This document shows, one piece after another, positions 1 to 10,334 of a stretch of DNA of 64,000 bases (the stretch's first letter is position 1; each line of letters starts with the position of its first letter). Where the stretch lies: NCBI GenBank assembly GCA_000320545.1, contig ADNK01000517.1, positions 1 through 64,000 of the forward strand. Direction: 5' to 3'. The notes under the pieces are model-generated. The model did not search any database. It was not told the origin of the DNA and saw only the letters and a program-made list of their open reading frames with translations. The translations under genes and the position numbers were made by a program. This DNA comes from Bigelowiella natans CCMP2755. Taxonomy: Eukaryota > Cercozoa > Chlorarachniophyceae.

Positions 1-190
1 CCATCCATGCATCCATCCATCCATCCATCCATCTACTGAGCTGCTGCGCTGGTGGTGGTGGTAATGGTGGCAATTATGATGCAATGAAGGTGGAACATTT
101 TATTACTTCTTCCGCACAACCAATCGTCTTCCCCCCCCCCCACTCCTCCTCCTCCTCCTCCTCCTCCTCCTCCTATTTCTGCTTTTCACC
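1..190. repeat. Intronic simple repeats: CCAT, GGT, poly-C and CCT tracts
   Basis: Intron upstream of the first visible CLU exon. It holds (CATC)n at the edge, a GGT run near 50-62, a C tract at about 131-141 and (TCC)n at 143-173, then an acceptor at 195-196. Confidence 0.85.
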
Positions 191-196
191 TTGCAG

Positions 197-717
197 GAGC
201 TCTACACGCTCGCAACGCTATCCGTGGACTACCGTGGTCACAGGGTGAGTGTTCTTGCTTTCAGTAGCAGCACGTGTGTGTATGTGCGCGCGCGAGGCTT
301 GCCAAAATGATGACTCATCATCATCAACCTCCTGTCGTTGGGCAATTGTCGTATCGTAGAGCATGTATTACCAACTAGTACTACTATTACCACCATCGTC
401 GTCGTCATCATCAATCGTTCGATCTCATACCCTGAGGTATACACACACACAACCTTTCATATAGGTGCTGGCGCAAAGCATCATCCCTGGGATCTTCCAT
501 GGTGATCAGGCCTCCAGCCACGTCTACGGGTGTATGGACAGCACCGACACCATCAAGTTTGATACCAACTTCCACGGCCTGATGCAGAAGGCAGCGGAGA
601 AGCTGCACATCAAGGAGCACACGCTCATCGATAAGGACGGTTCTAATGTCACCCTGGCTTCTGCCATTGAGACGAAGGGCATTATCGGGTACTTGAAGAA
701 GGGAGGGGGTGGCGGGA

Positions 718-761
<44 letters not shown>

Positions 762-862
762 TGCATCTACATACACATCGTATCTGAAACCCAATGATCG
801 ATGCAATGTGGGCTGCAAGAAGAGTCCTCACTATCCTCACACCACCACCACCACCATGCATT

Positions 863-895
<33 letters not shown>

Positions 896-926
896 TCCGC
901 TGCTGCTTCTCCTGCTCCTACTTCTA

Positions 927-960
<34 letters not shown>

Positions 961-1044
961 ACACCGTGTTGCATGTCACATTGGCCCTCATCAACAATGG
1001 CTGCTGCTTCTTCTTCTTCTTCTTCTTCTTCTTGCTACTACTAT

Positions 1045-1083
<39 letters not shown>

Positions 1084-1788
1084 GCTACCTAGATCTGACC
1101 GCCGTCACTACGTGCTGGACCTTACTCGCGTGTTTCCACGTGATGCCAACTTTCCTGACTACAAGCAGCATCCAACCGCCTTGCTACGGCCGGAGCTCAT
1201 CATGCAGTACTGCTGGCAAAAGGTGCGGGAGCAGCTCGAAAGGGCCAAACAAGAGGCGATCAAACGGAAGAAAGAAGAGCAGCAGAAACCAAAGAAAGAA
1301 CCAGCAGCCGGCGATAAGAACCAGAAAGCTGCAAAGGACGATGGGGATGAGAAGAAGAAGGGTGAAAGTGTTAAGGAGGCTGCTGCTGCTGCTGCTGCTA
1401 CTGCCGCTGCAGGGGGAGACGACAAGAAGGAAGAGACAGAAAGGGAGAAGAAGAAGGGCGACAAAGCATCGTCATCATCATCATCATCATCGTCGTCGTC
1501 CAACCCTCTGGAAGCTCAATTAAACAACATCAAGCTGGCCAATATCAGACTCAATACAGACGTGTTCTGTGACCTTAAGTTCGCTGATGAGAAGCAGATG
1601 CGGAAAGATGAGGATGATGTCGTCGAGGCCGCCGGATTCCTTCTCAGGCGCGTGGTTCCACATTTCGCCGCGCAATGCAACAAGCTGCAGCAGTCTCCTC
1701 TCGATGGCGCCCATCTCGTTCGACTGATGCACAAGAGCGGTTTCTGCTTCTAACATGCACCTCTCCTTCCCCCCTCGTGAAACTAACT

Positions 1789-1823
<35 letters not shown>

Positions 1824-4349
1824 CGTATGTATGGATGCATGTCCAATGATGATAATGATGACAGTCTCGATTAGTTTACTGTCATTCCTGATGAGAGACT
1901 TGATGTAAATATATAAATGGCTGGTAGTGAATCACAAGCATCATCGTTGTGTCAATTTACCACCGAGGCATGTTATGCTGCATACTACCAATCCTCTCCT
2001 CTCTCCTTCACAACCTTTTGACACTTCTTGCTCCCCCCCCTCTGGTTCTCTTCCCTCCGTCTTCTTTCTTCTTCTTTCTTCTTCTTCTCCTTCTCTTTCT
2101 TCCTTAAAATAAAGGCATCAACGTGCGTTACCTGGGTCAGATGGCTGCGCTGGCGGTGAAGCTAAACATGCCTCACATCGCGCAGCTCTGCACCTCGGAG
2201 ATGATCGTGAGGGCGGCAAAGCACCTTCTGAACGGCATGTTGCGAGGGGTGAAACCCGAGTTGGGCGAGAAGCAAGAATCATGGTTCCTGGGCCCATGCA
2301 TCGCTCGCTTCCTCAACTCCTTCCTCGGAGCTCACTGCTGCGGGATAGGGCTGAGCGAAGACCAGCTTGCATCCGCCGGCAAGGTGCTTGACCGCCTGGA
2401 GAAGGAGCATGGGGGCAAGGACATAATGGCGAGTCGCTATTTCAAGAAGACGCTTCCGAGGGGCCGGAAGGGCAAGCACGGGGGGTCGCGGAAGAAGAAC
2501 AGCAACAACGGTGAGGCGCCCATCAAGCTCGCCAACGGCAAGCGAGCGCCTACGGACCCCCTCTCCCCCGCGAACCTGTGGGTGTCAATCCTGAGACTGG
2601 TGCAGAAGAAGTACAACTGCAAGCTGCCCCCCTTCCAGAAGGCCGTCTCGAGCAGACGGAAGCTGTGCATGCTCAGAGGGCTCTGCAAGAAGGTCGGAAT
2701 ACAGCTTGCCTGCAGGAACTACCGATTCTCCTCCTCAGCCGCCGCCCCCTCGTTCAAGGTTGAGGACGTGTTGGACCTTGTGCCGGTGGTCAAGACCATA
2801 GAGCTGGAGTCGAAGGATGCCGCCGAGTGCCTCAAGCAAGCCAAGATGTTTCTCAGCATCAACCACCTCCACCACGCCTACGCCAAGCTCTCCGACGCCC
2901 AGGTGGTATACCTCGTCGGGCGATTAGTGACCATGTTTCCAAAACTCAAAATTCTGTAGTATTATCATTCATCATCCTGAGCATAATCATTATCATCGTT
3001 CTTATAATTATCATTATTACGTCTACTGCTGCTGCTACTGCTACTACTACTACTACTACTACTACTACAACTACTACAACACTGTTATTGCCCGAGTATC
3101 AAAACTATCTTACGCCTAATTTCGTACATTCTGAATTAATACAGAACATTCTGCACCAAACGTATGGTCCAATGCACTCCCAGACGGGCCATTGCTATGC
3201 GCTGTTGGCGCTTGTCTGTTACAGGGCACAAGATGTGAGTAGCAGCATTTGCAGCAGTAGTAGGAAGAGAAAGGGGGAGGAGGAGGAGGAGGAGGAAAAG
3301 GAGTAGTAGTAGTGGTAGTAGGAAGTAATATATATATGTACTTACACATATGTATTCATAAATGTATAACATCCATATACAATCTCTATCATTTCCCCAA
3401 CAACAGATACCGCAAGCCGTCGAGATGCAGCAGAAGGCCCTCTTGGTGTTTGAGCGCACGCTCGGCCTTGACCATAGCGAGACGGCCTACGCGCACAGCA
3501 CGATGGCGCTGTTCCTGCACTCCATGGGGCAGCCTCAGGTGGCGCTGCGCCACATCAAGCGCTCCCTATTCCTCCTCGAGCTCATCTGTGGTCCCTACCA
3601 CCCCGACGTCGCGGCCGCGCACATCAACATCGCCATGATCTACCAGGACTCCAAGCAGGTTGGCCGCGGGCTGAAGCACCTCCGGAGGGCCAAGGAGGTA
3701 TTCACGACTGTGTTTGGCGACAAGCACTTCCAGATCGGCCTCTGCGACCACACGATTGCCGTTGCTCACAGCTTGATGGGGAACTTCAGAGAGGTAGGAG
3801 GGGGAAGAGGGGGAGGGGGAGGGGGAGGAGGAGGAGGAGGAGGAGGAGGAGGAGGAGGAGGCTTGGGGGGCAGTGATAGTAGAAATAGTAGTCGTAGTAG
3901 TAGTAGTAGTAGTAGTAATAATAGGGGTTAATGCTGAAACTGATCAAAGGGCTCCTATTAATAATCAGATATTGGGTGACTACTAGTCGCTGTCAATATC
4001 ATTTTCGAACTCCTCCACGGCCTAATCCCCATTCCCCCCCCCCCCCCCCCCCATGCCTACATAATCACTAAATGCTGCTGCTGCTGCTGCTACTCCTGCA
4101 GGCAATTAAGTTCGAGAAGAGTGCAAAGTCCATCTATAGCGACAACGGCCGTTACGAAAAGCAGGCACAGGAATCAAAGTTGTGGCTCAGCTGGTTCACT
4201 AAGCAAGCCGTTGAGGTAGCAGCAGCAGCAGCAGCATAAGTAGTAGTAGGAGTAGCAGTAGTAGGAGTAGTAGTAATAGTAGTAGTAAAAATCCCATCGA
4301 AGAAAGGATTCTAACTTTAGCTTGTGAGTGAATCACCAGTTCCCTCTAC

Positions 4350-4392
<43 letters not shown>

Positions 4393-5113
4393 TCATCATC
4401 ATAATCATCGCTAATCAAATGTATCTTGTCTCTCCTCCACGACAACAACAACATCAACAACAATCAGGTGGAGAAGGGGCTGAGCAAGAAGGGAGGACTT
4501 ATCCCTGTGCATCCTAACCTTTCGCCTTTCGTCTGGGTGTCTTTGCAGAAGATCGTGCCGTCTCGCATCGTCTCCCCGGCTGAAACGGTCTGTAGGATGA
4601 TGCAGGATTCATCGCCGTCACGCCTTTCCCTCTCCAAAATAACAATGATGATATGATACCCTATTCACCCTAAAGAGCATATTGATTTATGTCTGTGCGT
4701 CTCTGTGTGTGAGGGAGGGTGGGGGTGGCTCTGTGTGCGCGTGTGGATGCGAGCGTTCATCCAAAACTTATTCTTGCTTCTGCTCTCTCTGAAATACCAT
4801 TAATACAATCCAATAGATTCAGCTATATCGTCGTAGTGTCGCAATGAGGCAGCAGCAGCAGCAACAACAACAAAATGCTGCAGCAGCAGCAGCAGCAGCA
4901 ATATCTTCATCAACTAGGGTAAATGGCGGCGGTGGTAGCAGCACAGGAGGAGGAGGAGGAGGAGGCAACCAAACATCAACGGCACAAACAGAGCCCTTGT
5001 CCAAATCCCAGAAGAGGAAGCTGAAACGCAAGCTGCAGAAACAACGCCAGAAAGCTGAGAAAGAAGCAGCTGCAAAGAGGTCCCAACAGCAGCAGCAGCA
5101 GCAACAGCAGTAG
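197..5113 (+). CDS. CLU (clustered mitochondria) family protein, 5' end outside window
   Basis: Conserved protein that in other eukaryotes binds mRNAs for mitochondrial proteins and controls mitochondrial distribution in the cytosol. Exons read as 197-244, 465-688, 1093-1739, 2115-2902, 3145-3234, 3407-3793, 4102-4215, probably 4468-4587, and 4823-5113; all phases agree. Family landmarks are VDYRGHRVLAQSIIPGIF across the first join, HYVLDLTRVFPRD, GINVRYLGQM, the pre-TPR block ending TYGPMH, and a TPR region in 3407-3793. The C-terminus is a basic run (SKSQKRKLKRKLQKQRQK) ending in polyglutamine. Unusual points are a Lys/Glu/Ala/Ser-rich low-complexity insert in exon 3 (about 1240-1500) and polyQ, polyA and polyG in the last exon. 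The introns are packed with microsatellites. The N-terminal CLU portion lies left of the window. The exon at 4468-4587 is the least certain. Confidence 0.9.
722..1085. repeat. Mosaic microsatellite filling CLU intron (CT, ACC, CAT, CTA, CTT)
   Basis: (CT)n at about 722-757 is followed by ACC, CAT, CTA, CTT and a second CTA run up to the acceptor at 1091-1092. Together they make up most of a 404-bp intron. All frames through the trinucleotide runs are open, which creates long spurious reading frames. Confidence 0.95.
1791..1821. repeat. (GA)n in CLU intron 1740-2114
   Basis: Pure GA dinucleotide run about 30 bp long, soon after the splice donor at 1740. The rest of the intron is T- and C-rich towards the acceptor. 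Confidence 0.9.
3796..4389. repeat. GGA, TAG, poly-C, GCA/TAG and (TC)n tracts in CLU introns
   Basis: The donor at 3794 runs directly into G/GGA repeats (3798-3861), then TAG repeats and a C homopolymer (about 4036-4052). The next donor at 4216 runs straight into GTA-GCA-GCA repeats, and (TC)n spans about 4349-4389. The 114-bp coding exon 4102-4215 sits between these repeat-filled introns. Confidence 0.9.
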
Positions 5114-6541
5114 GGGAGCAGCAACGTTAAAAGAGACTAAACCCCGACATGATGATACATGAAGCGGACAGCCGACGATGACACAACAAACCATACGTAC
5201 TGAAGAGGCTGCATCACAGAGTATACGTGTGTACTGACGTGGACAATTATCATCACTATCTATATCACCACCATCATTGTCGTCTATCCCGGGTTGTATC
5301 GTATCCGATCCGACAGCAACGAATACCAAGCCACGCACTATTGCCTACTACACGCTTACTGCAGTGGACAACCGAGCGCGTTCTCTTCACGCTGGACCAA
5401 GTTTACAATGTACATGCTTTACATATATTTATGCAATGTATACTGTGTCTACGATCATGACGAAGGCGAAATAAATCAATCTATATATTAACTGCACCAA
5501 TGCATACATGTAGAAGTGCGAATGCACTAATAACAAGCCTATCTAACATACCTGTGTTATGTTGTGAATCGCAACCCTTAATCTGTTTAAGCACTTATTG
5601 TGACATGTTATTCATCATGGTTATTAGAATAATGTCAATCTAGCAATCTTGCATGCGTAGCAGATCGAGCGCATATACGCATCGTATATATCGTAAAGAT
5701 CAAACAAGTACAATTTAAGCGCTGTAGCCGCGGCTTACACAGCTAAATTACAGATTAGGACGACAAGTGAATAAGCTTAACTCATTCATTATTACACCCG
5801 TCTCATAGATCATATAGCTTTCTTGTAGCTAGAAGGATTCGAAGCGCCTGTCGTAGCACGTGCTGCTCGCATGCTAGTAGCATGCATGGCCATGGCGTAC
5901 AATAAGTGAGACGGATAGATGCGTAATAATGAAATGATTGCATTTTTCAATTGTCATCCTATAGCATGTACGACAATAGCAGAAGTCATGAAGAGCGGTG
6001 GCCATAGCTCTTATCTAGCTTATGTGCTGTTCATTCATTTCTGCAGTGGCATGCTGCATCTAGCTAGCATGCATCATCATAGTACGTATCGTAGCGTAGC
6101 ACGCGGGGTTGACATATGGCTCATTTGTATCTTACTGTGTTCGCGTGTGTGTGCGTGTACATATGTGTTGTTTAGACATCTTTATGCGGCGCGATGAAAT
6201 ATACATATGTGGCCATGAACGACATATGCGATGCGTATTGTAGCTATGCATGCTGCATATTAGCGATGGTGGTACTGCCGCGTGAATAACAAGAATATAG
6301 TTCTACATGTTCGATTTCTGAAATGATAATGAGCTATAAAAGTGACGGATGGTAATGCAGCGTGAAATTTTTATAAATTTGGTCCTGTAATAGCGATAGC
6401 CTAGAATCTTTGCCTCGGTGAAATCAAATTTCATGTTTGAGTTTTGAAACGCCTACATTAAAGGCGGTTGATCGCAGTCTAATTGGGTCGATTGCACCTC
6501 GTTAAAGTAATACTTTAGACATCACTTTGACAGATCCATCC
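5114..6541. other. Spacer, no gene seen
   Basis: CLU 3' flank (an AATAAA-like word lies near 5471) and the 3' flank of the convergent transporter gene. The middle (5640-6260) is rich in palindromic words such as GCATGC, GCTAGC, CATATG and ATGCAT. Short open frames exist, but none has family resemblance or splice-compatible extension. Confidence 0.6.
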
Positions 6542-7822
6542 TTACATTTTTTTGTTTCCAATAAGCGCTTCTTGCTCGTCATCTTCCTCCCCATCCAAAA
6601 GTCGTTCTTTTTCAGTGGCTCTTTCAACGTCGACGACGGAAAGCTTTGCCTTCTCGGCGAGTTGCTCCTTCATGGTAAAGTAGGAGTTACCAGAGAAGGC
6701 AATCATAGCAATGATAATTCCGGCAATGCTGAGAGGAGAGGCTTTCTGAGGGAAAATGAAGAAACTTGTGAGAATGGCAAGAGCACATCGTAGTCCTCCA
6801 GTCACGCCGTAGTACACCGAGGAAGTCATCTTGATGAAAATAGTGGTGAAGAGATTATAAGTGAAAGCGAAGGTACCGCCAGCGATGATCAATCCTGCAA
6901 TCACTCCAAAACCTTCTCTTTCGATCGACTGGCCAATAACAGCGAACTCTCCCATTCCGTAAGACCAAGGAAGCAGCACCACAATAGATGGAAGTGTTGC
7001 GTAGAGGAGAACATCGAAGACATGGAGTCTCACGGAAGCATCACCCATCATCAAGGCAGTCATCACAATACCAAGAGCTTGCCCAAGGACCGAACCTCCG
7101 CAAATAAGAAATCCGAGGAAATCAAAATCGGGAGAAGTTGCTACACCCATTACAACTCCTCCAACCAGAGCAGAAAGAGTGAGAAGCTTTGGCAAGCTTT
7201 GCGTCCTGCCTTCGATAAGGTATGCGGTCACGCCGATAGCCACTGGAGAGAAAGATCGGATGAGCTGGTTGAGTGCCAGGGTCGTGAACTGCAGGGAGAG
7301 ATTGTTCATCCCAATGTTCATTACTGAACAAGAAGAATCAAATAAGAAGTAGGAATTAGTAGGAATGTGGCATTACACAAAATGAATCAACAGGAGCCAA
7401 AGCAAACAATAGATTTAGGTAGTCTCTAGTTCAGGAAACAGACCGAACGCAAGAGGGATCAGCATAATCTTGGTCACGGTCGCTCCGCTTGTGATTGGAG
7501 TTCTTGTGTAGAAGCTTGGTGGAGAAACCTGCCACAGCATGAATGCCCCAAGGAAACAGAAGATCTGATGGGTTGCCGTGACGAAAATAGGAGCCTTCAA
7601 TGGTCCCGAGAAAACGTACTTGTTGAATACGGAAAATCCCACTGTTGAAACAAGGATATAGTGAGATTGAGGCAAAATTCAAATGAATATACGTGAAAAA
7701 CTCTACGCACCAGACTCTCCACAGCAAATCAATAAGAGAGTGAAGACCAGTACAGCGTATAGGAAACCGGACATCTCCTTCCGCGCTACTGCGCCTTGAG
7801 AGTTTTTATTTTGACTCGGCAT
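6542..7822 (-). CDS. Triose-phosphate/nucleotide-sugar transporter family (TPT, SLC35-like)
   Basis: Multi-pass membrane antiporter of the drug/metabolite superfamily, expected in Golgi, ER or plastid membrane; the substrate cannot be told from sequence. Three exons are 7711-7822, 7444-7641 and 6542-7323, with introns of 69 and 120 bp; they encode 363 residues from the ATG at 7822. TPT signatures are KIMLIPLAFVMNIGMNNLSL, then LALNQLIRSFSPVAIGVTAY, a hydrophobic GGVVMGVATSPDFDFLGFL segment, and a late helix pair around MTSSVYYGVTGGLRCALAIL. About ten hydrophobic helices can be seen, with a short acidic cytosolic tail. The gene is divergent from the TMEM254-like gene. No plastid-type presequence is evident, so an endomembrane sugar transporter is more likely than a plastid translocator. 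Confidence 0.88.
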
Positions 7823-8552
7823 GGTGGGAGTAGGTGAGGGGTGAGGTGCACGGGGTGATCAGGGATGGTAAAGGTAATGTTCGCGACTTGGTCATCAAGT
7901 CGTAACACTGTCGAATGACATGAAAAGGTCTGCATTTTCTAAATAAGACATTTTAACTCTCTCAGACTTTGGGGCTCGTCGTTTACGCAGCAGAACAGAA
8001 ATTACTATCCAAATGCCACCCTATTTTTTTTAATATGAGGCACATTATGATGTCGTATATAATATTTTAAGAAAAACAACGACGGAGAGAATTATTTTTT
8101 GATCCAAAAATAGAACTACGTCGCGATCAAAAACCAACATCTAGGTCTACGTCTGACGTTACGTTTTGCGTATTCGTTGGCTGCAGGAATATTTATTAAT
8201 GGAGGAAGTTTAGGCATATTCACCTTAAATATTCCGATTTTCATGTGATTTTATCAAACTGTCGCTACTGTCGGAACAATGTACAAATTCGAGGGAGTTG
8301 GCCACAAAATTCATCGTTATTAAGGGAGAAACCTGAATAATGCAGTGCGTCAATACGACAATGTCAATTCCCCAGCAGAAAGTCTAGATAACCGGGATCC
8401 CACTCGAATGCCGGGGGATATTGCGATTCGGTCATCAGAAGGGCTAGCACCCGATGGCGAACGTCGTTGGTGTTGGCAAGGATGCAATAGCACAATCAGC
8501 ATGCACCTGGCAGGGTTTAGAACAAAATATAGTGAAGAAGATATCGTTTTAG
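7823..8552. other. Divergent spacer between transporter and TMEM254-like gene
   Basis: A/T-rich 5' flank of the transporter (minus strand) and presumed 5' part of the TMEM254-like gene. A first exon of the latter is probably hidden between about 8340 and 8500 but could not be fixed. No clear promoter motif was recognised. Confidence 0.45.
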
Positions 8553-9079
8553 TTGTTCTGATTTTCTTGGCCTTCTGTTCTCTCCTACCGATCCAACAGG
8601 TGAATATTGTTCGCCATTTTTCGTACCCGCTGCAGCTGCTGTAGTGGGAATGGCAGCTCTCTCGACTCTCTACCTAATACCGATAACTACAAGCCTACTT
8701 CCGGTTCATGTTTTCATCAACTTCCGTTTATCGTGTTAAATTTAAATCTGTTGGTGCATTGTCTAAAACTTCTGCAGGAGATCTTCGTCAACTTTATCAT
8801 AACCCCACTTTTTGGGAAAACAAAGCTTCTCTCTGGTTCGATCTTTCGCTTACCCGATTTATCACCTCTTATGGCTCACTAACGTTTGCTTTATCAGTCA
8901 TATTCTGGGCAGCATGGTCCGCACATTTTGCGGAATCTATCTATGCTCTGTAAGAAATACACGGTATATTTGCGTTGAACTAAGTGTACCTCCTCAACAG
9001 GATTATGCTACATAGAGCTGGGATCGGGACAATAGCTCACAGAATATCATGGTGGCTAGCTACATTTATACTCGGGTAA
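8553..9079 (+). CDS. TMEM254-like small membrane protein, first exon not located
   Basis: Four exons join in phase: 8553-8703, 8778-8835, 8898-8949 and 9001-9079 (stop TAA). The C-terminal half resembles vertebrate TMEM254 (DUF4499 type): a helix with W-x2-H-x2-E-S-x-Y-A spacing, seen here as AAWSAHFAESIYAL, then a basic loop with LHRAGIG and a last helix ISWWLATFILG. Upstream is a hydrophobic helix beginning VVGMAALSTLYLIPI. The first listed exon opens at an acceptor, so an upstream exon with the start is missing; the internal ATG in VVGM is an alternative start giving a protein of about 80 residues. Introns are very short (51-74 bp). Molecular function of this family is unknown. Confidence 0.6.
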
Positions 9080-9779
9080 TGAAGTTAAATAACACAGACA
9101 CTAGAATCTGGCTGATAGCATCCTCCTTAACACTTGAACACATCGAACGTGATTTCACATTAGATATCCAAGCCTCGGGAAACTAATTTATTGCCTGAAA
9201 CAAAGAGACAAAAATCTGAGCAGAAAATATAAGTAGTATTATAGCAGAGCGCAAGTTACACATCGAGAGCATCATTTCGCATCTGCACTTCAGACAAGGT
9301 TAAATGAATAAGGAGCTTCGCGATTAGAACATTTTGGATAGGATGCATACTGCATAAGAGTTATGATATTCTGAAATCAATTTGAAACATAGCAAAAATA
9401 GCTTCTTTCTGGGACTCCATGGCATTGGGAGACGTAAAAAAATATTTACACGTACTGCATTGACATGATTCATGTTCCTCTTAATAGATACAGCATGCAG
9501 CAGGGATTGTTTGTCCAGCTACACATTGAGTATGTTTATATATTCATGTATATGTGCATAAAACATATACCATGTATGTGCTCATACTCCGCTAGCGGCA
9601 TTGGGCATTTTGGTTTCAACACTGTCTTTGGAGAATTCGTCTATCAGCTTGTTTAGACAACAACGTACGAAATAGAAGATGTCTGACCTGGAGTTCGTTC
9701 CGTTGCATTGCATTGCATCAAACTCATGGACACACATGCCATGCACATGTCATGACATGTGTGTGTATGTGTGTGTGTA

Positions 9780-9835
<56 letters not shown>

Positions 9836-10334
9836 CGCATAGCTAGATAGCAAACTACGTACACATTTGCGCACAAATGTTTGCCAGCACAAGGCTGTCA
9901 TGCGTGCAAAGTGCACCTTGCTAGCTTGCTCTATAGAGCTCACTGGCGCAACATTTTTTTAGAGGCTTTTGACCACTACGATTTGTGCCAAAAAGCGCAT
10001 GAAACTCCTAAATTAAGGAAGCGATGCACATGCACCTGCGTGCACGAAAGTCTGGTCCATCAATCTGCCAGTCATGCTGCTACTTGTCTTGCAATGCAAC
10101 GTTTTGTAGCATGTGAGGAGATACTATGTCAGATGGCTTGTACATGGTCTTGATGAAAGCAAAATTGCTTGAAAAGCAACAAGCTTTCAGAAAGCTCTGT
10201 GTGCTACACTGGACAATGTGCAAGGATCGAGGCAAACATTGCATGCACATGCTGCAATGCAACATGCCTTATACACACATTCATGGTACCTACGCGTGTT
10301 TGTAGATAGACCAGCAGGTTTCTCTTGCACATGT
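9080..10334. other. Spacer with GT/GA compound microsatellite, no gene seen
   Basis: 3' flanks of the TMEM254-like and RhoGAP genes. About 9756-9800 is GT-rich and passes directly into (GA)n to 9833. The rest is rich in TGCA, CATG and GCTAGC words. No open frame with family resemblance was found. Confidence 0.6.

Noticed and set aside
801-1523. Long reading frames in several phases through the CLU intron at 689-1092
   Set aside because: They arise because trinucleotide repeats are open in all frames; the translated runs of S, L, T and Y are not part of CLU, and clean splice sites exclude them.
5919-6197. 92-codon plus-strand frame in the CLU-transporter spacer
   Set aside because: Sits in palindrome-rich spacer DNA with cysteine-rich, unstructured translation and no homologous look.
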